From: Candidatus Hecatella orcuttiae
GTDB taxonomy: Archaea; Thermoproteota; Bathyarchaeia; Hecatellales; Hecatellaceae
Length of the DNA: 64,000 bases
Reading direction: 5' to 3'
NCBI GenBank assembly: GCA_002011035.2
Contig: MTLY02000003.1
Span: forward strand, 667,053 to 731,052
Shown here in pieces: positions 50,016 through 59,355 of this stretch. Position numbers and translations under genes: made by a program. The notes below the pieces were generated by a model. The model was not told the DNA's origin. It saw nothing but the letters and a program-made list of their open reading frames with translations, and searched no databases. How positions within the stretch are numbered: position 1 is the first letter of the stretch; each line of letters opens with the position of its first letter.

Positions 50016-51494
50016 TCATTCGCGCACCCATTTTAGCTCCCAAACTTCAGGCTTCTTAAGCCATGGTGCTGTGGGGACTATCTCCTCGCCGCATTTTTGA
50101 ACATAGTCGATTACTTTATCTTCGTCAACCGTCTTGACCACGCCTTTCTCCATCACTATCTTGCCGTCGATGATCACGGTGTCCGCTGAGTGGCCTGTTC
50201 CGTTGTACACGAAATTGTTGATGACAGTGTACTTTGTGACGGGAACCCAGTACACTTTTCGAAGGTTCCACATGACGATGTCCGCCTTTTTCCCCACTTC
50301 CAAGGAGCCGATGTCCTTATCCCACAAGAGGGCTTTAGCGCCGTTCAACGTCGCCATCTCCAAGACTTTAGGATTCGGGTCGGCGGTTTTGAGCATAAAC
50401 AAGTCTGGGTCTGGGAAGATGTAGGGATGCCACGCTTCAGCATGACCTACGGCCACCGTCCAGATGTCTCGGACAAGGTCGTGCGCCGTTCCAGTGCTTG
50501 ATTCGTCGTTTCCGATGCAGACGTTTATCCCCATGTTCACCATCTGCGGAATCTTCCCCCGCATGGAGACCGCTGAATATACGCCGTGCATGCTTGAACC
50601 GGGGACATGAACCACGTTGGAATTGGTTTCTTTAAGCATCAAAAGCTCCCGCCCGTTCACCCAAGCCATGTGGGCTGCCATGAAGTCCGGCCCTAGGACC
50701 CCATGCTCGTAAAGATATTCTATATCCCTCTTACCGAAACGTTTGCGGGTCATTTCAACCATGTCATGGGACACACCGGCGTGGGTTAGGATCCCTATCT
50801 TATACTTATCAGCCAATTCCCTCACTCCCCTGCACAGCTCAGGGGTGACGTTACAGACTTGCTGCAGGTCAAGCCAAGCTTTGATGCGGCCATTGGCTGC
50901 GCCTTCGTATTTTTTGATAAATTCTTCGCTTCGCTTTAGGCATACGTCTGTGGACTCTCTAAGCCTGTCACACAGTTCAGTGAAAGCATCATAGGAGGCG
51001 TAGTCTGATTTCGTAGCTTCATGAATGTCCATCAAGTCTCTTCCCAGCACAGCTCTCATGCCTATTTCGGTGACAGCCTTAGCCGGGGCTTCTTCCATCG
51101 TTTGGATGGTGCCGCAGTCGCATACTGTGGTTGTTCCGGTTTTCACAGCCTCCAAAAGGTTCTTCAACGCAGCATAATAGTAGTTCTCTTCAGTCAGCTT
51201 CATGTAGGTCCAAGAGAAGTATCTCTCACACCAAGGGACAACAGGCACATCGTCCATCATACTTTTATCGTAAGCGGATTCCAGATGTATGTGTCCGTTG
51301 ATCAAGCCTGGTGTGACGAAGAAGTTTTTTCCGTCAATTACCACGTCGGCTTTATGTTTCTTCTTCACGTCGGAGGGGTCTCCGATGTCAACTATTCTAT
51401 TTCCCTCTATTGCTATGGAGGCGTTTTCTAGAAGTCGCCTTTGGCTGTCCATGGTGAGGACGAAGCGGGCGTTTTCGATCAAAATATCAGCCAT
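50016..51494 (-). CDS. Amidohydrolase, second TrzN/ATZ-like paralogue
   Basis: 492 aa from ATG 51494, which has AGGTG upstream; a GTG at 51503 would add three residues. LINGHIHLESAYDKSMMDDV (HxH), VKTGTTTVCDCGTIQ, IGILTHAGVSHDM, FMAAHMAWVNGRE and NVCIGNDESSTGTAHDLVRD give the metal-site pattern of the deaminase branch. A TATA-like box on the minus strand around 51527-51537 is 24 or so bases from the start. It converges with the paralogue at 48587-49957 and diverges from the enamidase-like gene. Confidence 0.88.
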   Translation of the reverse strand: MADILIENARFVLTMDSQRRLLENASIAIEGNRIVDIGDPSDVKKKHKADVVIDGKNFFVTPGLINGHIHLESAYDKSMMDDVPVVPWCERYFSWTYMKLTEENYYYAALKNLLEAVKTGTTTVCDCGTIQTMEEAPAKAVTEIGMRAVLGRDLMDIHEATKSDYASYDAFTELCDRLRESTDVCLKRSEEFIKKYEGAANGRIKAWLDLQQVCNVTPELCRGVRELADKYKIGILTHAGVSHDMVEMTRKRFGKRDIEYLYEHGVLGPDFMAAHMAWVNGRELLMLKETNSNVVHVPGSSMHGVYSAVSMRGKIPQMVNMGINVCIGNDESSTGTAHDLVRDIWTVAVGHAEAWHPYIFPDPDLFMLKTADPNPKVLEMATLNGAKALLWDKDIGSLEVGKKADIVMWNLRKVYWVPVTKYTVINNFVYNGTGHSADTVIIDGKIVMEKGVVKTVDEDKVIDYVQKCGEEIVPTAPWLKKPEVWELKWVRE

Positions 51495-51619
51495 ACTTAA
51501 CACCTGAAGTAAGGTACCGCTTAAAATTATATAAATCTTAGTTAAAAGAAATGAAAAATTTTTCTAACTTCGCGCGTAACTTAATAATGTTCAGCCACAG
51601 TTAAATATGCGTGAGAAAG

Positions 51620-52861
51620 ATGGGTAAGGTCGTCATCACAAACATAGGTAAAATAATTTCAGGAAATCTGAAACAGCCCGTTTTGAAAGCAGACACTATA
51701 GTGGTTCAGGAAGGTAAAATCTCCCAAATCGGTTTCAGCGGGGAGGTGGATGTGGAAAACGCTCAACATATCGTGGACGCCAACGGAATGGTTGTAACTC
51801 CCGGCTTCATCGACTCTCACACCCATCAGCTGATCGGAGACTGGAATCCCATACACAATTCGCTGAGGTGGATGGAAAGCTATCTGCTAGCCGGGGTCAC
51901 CACTCTCATCTCGCAGGGGGAAGCTGTAACCCCTGGATACCCCGGAGACCCAGCTGGGATGAAAGCTATGTCCATAGCCGCTGCCAAATGCTACAAAAAT
52001 TTCAGACCTGGAGGTGCTTTGAAGGTTCACGGAGGCGCCGTCAGCCTTGTCGAAGGATTCACGGAGGATGATTTCAGGGAGATGGCTGAAGCAGGCGTTT
52101 GGCTGGTGGCTGAAATAGGCTGCTTTGGCATAGCCCAGCCTGATAAGGTTAAACCCATGGTGGGGTGGGCTCGGAAATACGGGATGAAAGTCACCATGCA
52201 TCTGGCGCCCCCCTCCGTGCCTACTTCCACTGGGCTGGGCGCTCATGAGATCATGGAAGTAAACCCGGACATAGTGGCTCATGTCAACGGCGGCTCCACC
52301 GCGGCACCCCTGCGGGATGTGGAAATGCTGGTTAAGGAAACAGACCTTCCCTTAGAGTTCGTTTTCAACGGTAATCCTAAGGTGGGCGTTGAAATGATCA
52401 GGATGATGGTGGAGAGAAAAGTGTTCCATCGGCTGATCATAGGGTCTGATTCCCCCACCGGCAACGGGCTTATTCCCACGGCTGTCCTTCGGACAGTGGT
52501 TCAAATTTCTTCCCTGAATGAGGTTCCCGCGGAAACCGTCATCGCAGCGGCCACAGGCACCACTGCAGATGTATTCGGATTGAAGGATGTGGGTAAAATA
52601 GAAGTAGGCCGCGCCGCTGACTTGTTGGTGATAGATAAACCCGCCGGCTCGGTGGGAGCGGACGCTTTAGAAGCCATCGAGGCAGGGGACATTCCTGGAA
52701 CAGCCATGATAATGGTGGACGGGCGAATAGTCGCCTACCGAGGGCGAGACACCCGGCAGACGGCGAGATACGTAAAAGTGGACGGCGTGGAAAAAAGAAT
52801 CATGACCCCGGAAGACTACCTCTACGGGCCTTACAGGTTCAGCGGCGAAGTCTTATCTTGA
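51620..52861 (+). CDS. Enamidase-like amidohydrolase
   Basis: 413 aa from ATG 51620 (GTG 51611 is an alternative). From memory, the sequence parallels the enamidase of Eubacterium barkeri nicotinate fermentation along its whole length: KVVITNIGKIISGNLKQPVL at the start, TPGFIDSHTHQLIGDWNP, KVHGGAVSLVEGFTEDDFRE, VWLVAEIGCFGIAQPDKVKP, GSDSPTGNGLIPTAVLRTVV and the end GDIPGTAMIMVDGRIVAYRG. Enamidase hydrolyses 1,4,5,6-tetrahydro-6-oxonicotinate to 2-formylglutarate. Other cyclic enamides are possible. A box A-like CTTAATAAT (51580-51588) is its likely promoter. The molybdenum hydroxylase nearby could perform the first hydroxylation. Confidence 0.82.
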   Translation: MGKVVITNIGKIISGNLKQPVLKADTIVVQEGKISQIGFSGEVDVENAQHIVDANGMVVTPGFIDSHTHQLIGDWNPIHNSLRWMESYLLAGVTTLISQGEAVTPGYPGDPAGMKAMSIAAAKCYKNFRPGGALKVHGGAVSLVEGFTEDDFREMAEAGVWLVAEIGCFGIAQPDKVKPMVGWARKYGMKVTMHLAPPSVPTSTGLGAHEIMEVNPDIVAHVNGGSTAAPLRDVEMLVKETDLPLEFVFNGNPKVGVEMIRMMVERKVFHRLIIGSDSPTGNGLIPTAVLRTVVQISSLNEVPAETVIAAATGTTADVFGLKDVGKIEVGRAADLLVIDKPAGSVGADALEAIEAGDIPGTAMIMVDGRIVAYRGRDTRQTARYVKVDGVEKRIMTPEDYLYGPYRFSGEVLS

Positions 52862-52892
52862 CAGCTAAAAATTCCACCCCACAAACCCCGGG

Positions 52893-54068
52893 TTACGCCA
52901 GAAACTCGGCGACCAATTCGGCGATGTCATATACGGCCATCTTCGCGCATCTCTCAGCGGCTACGTCGGTCATGTGAAGCTTGCAGGCTACGCATGCTGT
53001 GGCAATATTGGCAGCACCTATTTCCTCCGCCTCCTTAAGTCTTTTTTCAGCAATGTTGAAAGACAAGTTTCGATTAGTAGCTTTAAGGAGACCTCCCCCA
53101 CCGCAGCAGTTACTCCTCTCGCGGTTGTAGGGCATTTCCAGCAATTTGACTCCCGGGAGATTCTCTAAAATCTGCCTGGGCTCCTCGTAGATGCCGCCCA
53201 ACCTTCCGATTTCGCAAGGATCGTGGTATGTTACAACCGTTGTCCGCGGCTTAAACTTTAATCTGCCTCCGTTCACCTGGGAGCTTAGAAATTGTGAAAA
53301 ATGCTCAATCTCGATTTCAGGGTCTATGCCGAGTAAGGTGGGGTATTCATGTTTAAACGCAAGGTAGCATCCAGCGCAGTTCGTGACGAGTTTCTCCACT
53401 CCCAATTCTTTGAGTTTTCTCAGGTTGTGCTCCGCTAACCTGTTTGCCGAAAAAGTTTTCCCTGCAAGAATCAAAGGGTGACCGCAGCACCATTCATCGG
53501 AACCGAGTATGGTGTAGTTTACTCCCGCTGAGTCAAGGATTCGGACGGTGGATTCAGGTATGGAGGCTATTCTGCCTGTGAAGGCGGAGACGCAGCCTAT
53601 AAAGTAGGCGATTTTAGCCGGCTTGTTGATTCTAGGTAAAACCTGCTCTTCGATCATCATCGACCAAATGGTTCGCTCGGAGTTGGGCATTGAAAAAATG
53701 TTGTTCTCCTTCAGGACGGCTTTATCGATCTCCTTAGCCGGCGGAGGAAGCAGTCCTCTGTTTCCAAGCTCTGCCCGGGTTGCCGTCCACAACTTTGTGA
53801 GGTCGATTTTAGATTGACATACCTCTTTACAGTGGCCACAGAGTGTACACTGAAAAACTCTCTCTGCAAACTTATCGCTGAACGGACGCTGTTCAAGCGA
53901 ATGTTTCCCTCCGAGAAGTAGCTTCATGTAGTATATTTTTCCCCGGGGGGCTGTTGACTCCCATGCGAGCTGATCGAACACTGGGCAGATAACCCGGCAG
54001 TAACCGCACTGGGAGCAGACCCACGGCTCCGACGCCATATTAAAGTGCTCCAACATGGAAAGCTTCAA
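52893..54068 (-). CDS. Iron-sulfur protein with two CCG domains (GlcF/HdrD-like)
   Basis: 391 aa. Two [4Fe-4S] motifs (CSQCGYCRVICPVF near residue 18 and CTLCGHCKEVCQSKIDLTKL near 75) are followed by two cysteine-rich CCG domains: DEWCCGHPLILAG with NCAGCYLAF, and RSNCCGGGGLLKATNRN with ACVACKLHM. This is the architecture of GlcF, GlpC and HdrD subunits. CCG domains can bind noncubane clusters that act on disulfides. It is read 15 nt after the GlcD-like gene, so the two probably form a membrane-associated or soluble dehydrogenase complex. Confidence 0.88.
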   Translation of the reverse strand: MKLSMLEHFNMASEPWVCSQCGYCRVICPVFDQLAWESTAPRGKIYYMKLLLGGKHSLEQRPFSDKFAERVFQCTLCGHCKEVCQSKIDLTKLWTATRAELGNRGLLPPPAKEIDKAVLKENNIFSMPNSERTIWSMMIEEQVLPRINKPAKIAYFIGCVSAFTGRIASIPESTVRILDSAGVNYTILGSDEWCCGHPLILAGKTFSANRLAEHNLRKLKELGVEKLVTNCAGCYLAFKHEYPTLLGIDPEIEIEHFSQFLSSQVNGGRLKFKPRTTVVTYHDPCEIGRLGGIYEEPRQILENLPGVKLLEMPYNRERSNCCGGGGLLKATNRNLSFNIAEKRLKEAEEIGAANIATACVACKLHMTDVAAERCAKMAVYDIAELVAEFLA

Positions 54069-54083
54069 GGGACATAATCCTCC

Positions 54084-55547
54084 CTAAATAAGCCGGTTAA
54101 CAAGGGCTCCAACGGCCATGGACAGGCGGTAGAATCTCGGAGGGATGGGAAACCCGAATCTTGTACTCGCCTCGAAGAATTTACCCGGGTTCATTATCCC
54201 TCTGGGGTCCAGCTTCTTTTTCACACGCTTAAGCTCCTCAAAATATTCCGTCCCGTATTTCTCGGCGGCATAGAAAGAATTCCAGAGGCCGATTCCGTAA
54301 GGGGAGCCCCCCTGCCTTAATCCTATGTCGGTTATATCTTTTATCAAGGCGAACTGGGTGGTGTACTTCAGCGTCTTTCTCTCATCCGTCAAAAACACCG
54401 CCATGACTAGGGCGGAATCTCTTGAAACCACGTAGCCTTCAACTCCGAGTTTAATGCCGTATTTTTTTTGAAGCAACTTGATTCCGCCGACGGTAGCACT
54501 CAGGCGGTTTAGGGGGACAACGACCTCCCCCGCCAGCAAGGTTGGGCCAAGCCGGCTTATCCGCATGGGGTTGAATCTTTCCTCCCACTCGTGAGTGCAC
54601 ACGTTTTCCTCAGCCAGTTTAGCTTTAGCCTTTCGGAATTCTTCTCCGAAGTAGTTGACCCCGCGGGTAACTTCGGACGCTGGCCCCTCATAGGCTGCTA
54701 GAAGAAAGTTTTCTTCCCGAATTTTCACCCGGCTTACTTGGTTCTTTAACTCCACGAGTTCCCTGTCCATGAACTTCAAAAGATAGGGAACAACTTCCGC
54801 TTTGGCTAGACTACTGAGGAGGTTTGCCACCGTTTCAAATTCAGAAGAATACAGTGCGCATACGGCTGTTTTTTCAGGTTTTCTACGGATTTTAAACTTT
54901 AAGCTTGTGATCACTCCGAGGACTCCCTCGGTGCCGAAAAACCACTTCATCTCAGGCTCCTCTGAGCCTGAGGTAAGCCGCTGTATCCGACCTTGGGGGG
55001 AAACCACCTCCAACTCTGCGATTTGCTCACCGAAATATCCGAACTTCAGAGAGCCTATCCCGTAGCCTCCCGTGCTGATCCAGCCGCCGACGGTGCTGGA
55101 CGGTGCGCTGGTCGGATAGGATAGCACGGTGTAACCTTCGCCTGACAGCTGGTCCATCAGTCTTTTCCATACTATCCCCGCCTCAACCTCCACGGAAGGC
55201 TCATCGGAATACAGCTTTTTGATCCTGTTCAATTTAACAAGGTCAAGCACGAGGCCGCCTTTAACCGGCACTGACCCCCCTAACGCCCACGTTCCAGCCC
55301 CTCGAGGCACTATGGGAATGCGGCGGTGAAAGGCGAACTCTACTACCTTCGCCACTTCCTGAACGTTTTCAGGCCTGACGATGGCGGCGGGTTGCATGTT
55401 GAAGAGTTTGGACAGAAAGCTCGGTATGGGCGCTGTGTCGTGACTGTAGAGGCTTTTCTCCAGCGGATCCTCGGAGATGTCTTCTTCCCCGACGATGTTG
55501 CTGAGGTGGGCGAATAATTCATCCATGGTAATGTAGGTGTTACTCAT
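54084..55547 (-). CDS. FAD-linked oxidase, GlcD/D-lactate dehydrogenase-like
   Basis: 487 aa. VCMH-type FAD domain: PIPSFLSKLFNMQPAAIVRP, VPRGAGTWALGGSVPVKGGL, VLSYPTSAPSSTVGGWISTG, GYGIGSLKFGYFGEQI; C-terminal FAD-oxidase domain ends with LDPRGIMNPGKFF. Family members oxidise 2-hydroxy acids (glycolate, D-lactate) and often pair with a CCG iron-sulfur protein, as here (15 nt downstream). The substrate is unknown. It may pass electrons into the redox network formed with the lipoyl genes upstream. Confidence 0.87.
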   Translation of the reverse strand: MSNTYITMDELFAHLSNIVGEEDISEDPLEKSLYSHDTAPIPSFLSKLFNMQPAAIVRPENVQEVAKVVEFAFHRRIPIVPRGAGTWALGGSVPVKGGLVLDLVKLNRIKKLYSDEPSVEVEAGIVWKRLMDQLSGEGYTVLSYPTSAPSSTVGGWISTGGYGIGSLKFGYFGEQIAELEVVSPQGRIQRLTSGSEEPEMKWFFGTEGVLGVITSLKFKIRRKPEKTAVCALYSSEFETVANLLSSLAKAEVVPYLLKFMDRELVELKNQVSRVKIREENFLLAAYEGPASEVTRGVNYFGEEFRKAKAKLAEENVCTHEWEERFNPMRISRLGPTLLAGEVVVPLNRLSATVGGIKLLQKKYGIKLGVEGYVVSRDSALVMAVFLTDERKTLKYTTQFALIKDITDIGLRQGGSPYGIGLWNSFYAAEKYGTEYFEELKRVKKKLDPRGIMNPGKFFEASTRFGFPIPPRFYRLSMAVGALVNRLI

Positions 55548-55678
55548 CCCACCCTATTTATCCCTATTCCTGAATTCTCCCCAAAAGTTCCGGCTTTGCA
55601 GAGCTACGTTCCCAGTTGTCGCTGGCAGGAAATAATTCCACACGTGTGGAAAAAGGCTGCGTGAAGAATAGACGCGGA

Positions 55679-56752
55679 TCACAGCGGCAAGCTACGTTTG
55701 AGCTCCGACTTTACAAATTCCCCCGCCGCCTCATCGGTTAAGTTTGAGGTGGATTCCTGCGTCTTTCGGATAAACATGTTCAAATCTTCTACACGTCGGC
55801 TATAGACTGAGGAAAGTCTTTCCCCGGAGTGTTCAGCTATATCTATGGATTCAGCCGCCGTGATCCCGCTTTCCATCGCCAGCCTCACGCCTTCTCCGGA
55901 AAATTGGTTGCAAAAACCGGCTGCATCGCCAATCAAAACCACACGGTCTTCTCCGTTCACCGGCCTATCATGAGGAAGGACGGCGGCTTCCTCTTTAACC
56001 AATCGAATGGGGTGAAAGGAGAATTCTCGGCGCAGCCATTCTTTAAACTTCTCCATACGGGTAGACATCTGCTTAAAGGAGCCTGTAGGCAGCGCTGTTC
56101 CCAGCACAAAAAACCCGTCTTTCGGAACCACATAGGCGTAAAGGGGAGCGATCTCCTGTTTGAAAAACACATAGAAACAGTCGCTGAAATCTCCCTCAGC
56201 TTCCCACCATTCCTGTAAAGCTGTAAACATTTTCATACGCCTACACGGATACAGTTTTCTTCTCACCTGGGAAAGCGCCCCATCTGCACCTACAAAATAT
56301 AAGGCGGAAAACCTCGCCTTCTCACCGTCAACCTCCGCCGCAACCTCCACCCTCCCGCCGGCGAAGCGAAGGCCTTTAAATTCAGCCTTGAACCTCACAT
56401 CCACCCCGAAGTTCTGCGATGCTTTCTGCAGCCAACGGTCGAAGAGGTCTCGATTTACGTTGAGGAGCCTGTAGCCTCGGACAGCTCCGCCTTTCCTCCT
56501 ACCTTCAGGCGGAACGTAGAAAAGGCTGAGGGTTGGAGGTGTGCACATTACCTCTTGGGGTAGCTTCAATCCTAGGTCGCTTAAAACCTCAGTGCAGATG
56601 GAAGGAAACACTCCCCCGCAGGGCTTATGTCTAGGCGGTGCTCCCTTCTCCAGGAGAAGGGTTCTATATCCGAGTTGAGCGCATTTTATGGCTGAGGCAG
56701 CCCCAGCCGGGCCTCCTCCCACAACTATTACGTCAAAACTTTTACCTGTCAT
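55679..56752 (-). CDS. Geranylgeranyl reductase family FAD-dependent oxidoreductase
   Basis: 357 aa from ATG 56752, one base after the stop of the upstream LplA gene; a start at 56791 would overlap it. FDVIVVGGGPAGAASAIKCA is the N-terminal dinucleotide-binding motif, HKPCGGVFPSIC the family's PCGG motif, and DRVVLIGDAAGFCNQFSGEG the second FAD-binding motif. Archaeal members reduce isoprenoid chains of lipids or quinones; others are electron-transfer flavoproteins of unknown role. Tight coupling with lipoylation genes is unusual and may mean action on a lipoyl or protein substrate, which is speculative. Confidence 0.83.
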   Translation of the reverse strand: MTGKSFDVIVVGGGPAGAASAIKCAQLGYRTLLLEKGAPPRHKPCGGVFPSICTEVLSDLGLKLPQEVMCTPPTLSLFYVPPEGRRKGGAVRGYRLLNVNRDLFDRWLQKASQNFGVDVRFKAEFKGLRFAGGRVEVAAEVDGEKARFSALYFVGADGALSQVRRKLYPCRRMKMFTALQEWWEAEGDFSDCFYVFFKQEIAPLYAYVVPKDGFFVLGTALPTGSFKQMSTRMEKFKEWLRREFSFHPIRLVKEEAAVLPHDRPVNGEDRVVLIGDAAGFCNQFSGEGVRLAMESGITAAESIDIAEHSGERLSSVYSRRVEDLNMFIRKTQESTSNLTDEAAGEFVKSELKRSLPL

Positions 56753-56753
56753 A

Positions 56754-58313
56754 CTACCGTCTTCTTCCAACTTGTGGAAGTAGCTTTTCAAGCAAGTCTG
56801 TTTTCAATTTTGTCTGGGCGTTAAACTCCCCCTTGTATGCTTCTCCCTCTTTTCCGAGGTCGTAGCAGGTCTGGTCTTCGATGCCGATGATAAGCCCTGG
56901 AACCCCCGCCTGCTCTAAGTCGTCCCTATGCTTGCAGTAAAAAGCTTCGCAGCAGCATCCAACATACCCTCTTGCCTTTTCTCTCCTCAACTTCTCTAAA
57001 ACCTCCATCAGATGTTCGAAGCTTAGGATGGTGATGACCTTCATTCCCACACGCTCAGCCAGCTCGTAGGCTTCTCCAACTGAGCAAACTCCGCACTTTT
57101 CGCAGCTGTCTAGGAAGCGGTGTTTGCACGAGAGGTCTTTGGCGCAGTAAGGCAGAAGAAGGTATTCACCTTCAAAACCGTTCTCCGAAAGGCTATGCCG
57201 CAAAACAGGGTACAAGCAGTTTACCTCTTCCTCCGAGAGACCTATCTTCTCAAAAGACAACTTATCCGCAGCCTCCAGAATAAGTTCAACGATATGTCCT
57301 GGAGTCACCCCAACTATCTGAACGGATTTTTCCGCAAAGAAGCTTTCAACAATATTCTGCGCTTCTTCAAGCTGAGTTGCCTTTAAGGCTGCTTCTAGGT
57401 CGAGGATCGCCCGGGATGGGAAGGTGAAGAAATCCCCTGTGATGAATACTTGCTTGATGATTTCTGATTCTCTGTCTAATGCCAGCGAAACCCTCACCAG
57501 TCCTCCCGGCGTTTTATCCACTGCATGCACCATTCCCAGCCCATGGGACAAGCGCCTATCCGAATAGATCCACTGGTCAGACTGGAAATAGGGAAGTTTC
57601 TCCTTGAACATGTTCTCTTCCGCTTCTGTTAGACTCCCTTCGATCAACCTAACCTTCAAGGCTTTCTCGAATCCTTTCACCAGAGCCTCCTTAATTTTCT
57701 GGTAGCTGGGAGTGCTGCCTAGTTCCCAGCTTAGGCATGTTACCCTCTGTTTTACGGACTTAAGCTCCTTATCCTTCAGCTTCACAATGGGTATCCGTAA
57801 GGCGCGGATCATAGAGTCTACGTCGAAGTCGGTGAGAAGCGTGCCTTGGAATAGAAACACCTCACCCCGCTCCACACCCCCGGTGCCGGAGATTTTTCTA
57901 CCGTTCACTTCCACATCGTTTTTCGGCCGGAAGGCTCCTTCGACGCCCAAGGTTTTAAGGGCGTAGATTACTCCTTGGCACATCCACTTGAACAGCTCCT
58001 CTCTGGCATGGTAGTTGGGGACAGCGGATTTGGAGGCGACTATTTCCCACCCTATCGACGACTGGTCAAAGTAGATGGCTCCCCCGCCTGTGAGCCTTCT
58101 GTTGACGTCGATTCCTTTTTCTTCAACGTAGGATAAGCGGACTTCCTGCTCTACATCTTGATGGTAGCCCACCAAAACCGCTGGGGGGTTGAACCTGAGA
58201 AATCGTAGAGTATCCGGAGTGAGATGGGAAGACCGACACTCCAGTAGGGCGTCGTCTAACGCCATGTTCTCCGCAGCAGTACGTACACCTGTATCCAGCA
58301 GCCGCCACTCCAC
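56754..58313 (-). CDS. Lipoate-protein ligase fused to a DUF116 domain
   Basis: 519 aa from GTG 58313, preceded by GGTGAGGA; an earlier ATG at 58391 would overlap the upstream gene and add unconserved residues. The LplA catalytic domain (AAENMALDDALLECRS, NRRLTGGGAIYFDQSSIGWE, VEVNGRKISGTGGVERG with the catalytic Lys) spans about residues 1-240; an LplB-like accessory domain follows to about 370. The last 150 residues form DUF116 (LPYCAKDLSCKHRFLDSCEK, CGVCSVGEAYELAERVGMKV, YVGCCCEAFYCKHRDDL). It attaches octanoate or lipoate to the lipoyl carrier; DUF116 has been noted beside LipS proteins. Confidence 0.85.
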   Translation of the reverse strand: MEWRLLDTGVRTAAENMALDDALLECRSSHLTPDTLRFLRFNPPAVLVGYHQDVEQEVRLSYVEEKGIDVNRRLTGGGAIYFDQSSIGWEIVASKSAVPNYHAREELFKWMCQGVIYALKTLGVEGAFRPKNDVEVNGRKISGTGGVERGEVFLFQGTLLTDFDVDSMIRALRIPIVKLKDKELKSVKQRVTCLSWELGSTPSYQKIKEALVKGFEKALKVRLIEGSLTEAEENMFKEKLPYFQSDQWIYSDRRLSHGLGMVHAVDKTPGGLVRVSLALDRESEIIKQVFITGDFFTFPSRAILDLEAALKATQLEEAQNIVESFFAEKSVQIVGVTPGHIVELILEAADKLSFEKIGLSEEEVNCLYPVLRHSLSENGFEGEYLLLPYCAKDLSCKHRFLDSCEKCGVCSVGEAYELAERVGMKVITILSFEHLMEVLEKLRREKARGYVGCCCEAFYCKHRDDLEQAGVPGLIIGIEDQTCYDLGKEGEAYKGEFNAQTKLKTDLLEKLLPQVGRRR

Positions 58314-58341
58314 AGTCTCCTCACCGGAACACTCCGTTAGC

Positions 58342-59355
58342 CTAAACAAGTTCTCTCCAAAGGAGCGAGCAACATTCACTGTGGAACTCAACGCTGAGCT
58401 TCAGCTTCTCAGCCAGCCGGTATGCCTCCTCACAGGGGTAGGCAAGCCCATTTACGCCAGCCTTCAAAGCCAAGATGTCGGTTTCGATCCTCTGCTCTCC
58501 CCTAGGCCGGGCGCACCCTAAAATTATCGGCGTCCTAGGCATGCTCAGTCTTGAAGCAAGGATCACTCTGGCGATGTCCATAGGGCTGGGGGGCGCTGCA
58601 TGCCCCATGGGCGTTCCTGCCAGAGGCATGAGGGCGACGACGACTACGGCCGCCGGTCGATGTCTGGCAAGCATCTCCACAGCTTTCCCTTCACCCAGCA
58701 ACCGCCCGTAGTGGATGCCTACCACGATGTGGGGGACGGTTGGTATGCAATTTTTCTCCAGAACGGATAACGTTGAGCTAAAATCTTCCACGCTTCGGTC
58801 TAGATGGTAGACTTTCCTAACAGTTTCATCCGCTCCGAGGATGTCGACCATGGCAGCGTCTACACCCACGTCCACTAATTCTTCCGCCAAGGACTGGTCG
58901 ATAAGCCCTACATGCACCGCCAATTTTAATCCAATCTCCCGCTTTATGCGCTTCATCACGGGGACGAATTTTTTCAGGGGAACACTACCGTCGTGTATGC
59001 CGCCGCCAGTGATTAGGCATCCAACTCCCCCGGCTTTTTTGACCAGTTCACATGTTTTGAAAAGTTTTTCAGGGGTTGGCGCTGGGATCATGTTCTCCAG
59101 CATTTTTCCTCTGCAGTGTTCGCAGTTAAGCTGACATGTCCTCCCAGTAATGGAGATCCCGGGAAACCTGTAAGGGTCACCGGCTTGGTAGAAAGATGTT
59201 GCGTAACGCACCATGCCAGGGGCGTAGAAATGAATCACGTCTCGGAAGTTTCTTCTAGAGAGACGGTAGGCCTTCTCGAAGATAGAGAAAAGCCTGCGGC
59301 TGGAGGCGTTGAAACAGTCTTCTATCAAGTTCATGTCCAAGTAAACTCCTAGCAT
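58342..59355 (-). CDS. Radical SAM protein, LipS1/LipS2-type lipoyl synthase subunit
   Basis: 337 aa; ATG 59334 (MNLIEDCF) with TAGGAG upstream is an alternative start. The radical-SAM triad is in GRTCQLNCEHCRGKMLENM (CxxxCxxC), preceded by an N-terminal helical region, followed by GGVGCLITGGGIHDGS and DVGVDAAMVDILGADETVRK, then a C-terminal ILGCARPRGEQRIETDILAL. Paired radical-SAM proteins next to LplA are the LipS1/LipS2 lipoyl synthase that inserts C6 and C8 sulfur atoms, shown in Thermococcus. I cannot tell which of the two it is. Ends 28 nt before lplA. Confidence 0.78.
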   Translation of the reverse strand: MLGVYLDMNLIEDCFNASSRRLFSIFEKAYRLSRRNFRDVIHFYAPGMVRYATSFYQAGDPYRFPGISITGRTCQLNCEHCRGKMLENMIPAPTPEKLFKTCELVKKAGGVGCLITGGGIHDGSVPLKKFVPVMKRIKREIGLKLAVHVGLIDQSLAEELVDVGVDAAMVDILGADETVRKVYHLDRSVEDFSSTLSVLEKNCIPTVPHIVVGIHYGRLLGEGKAVEMLARHRPAAVVVVALMPLAGTPMGHAAPPSPMDIARVILASRLSMPRTPIILGCARPRGEQRIETDILALKAGVNGLAYPCEEAYRLAEKLKLSVEFHSECCSLLWRELV

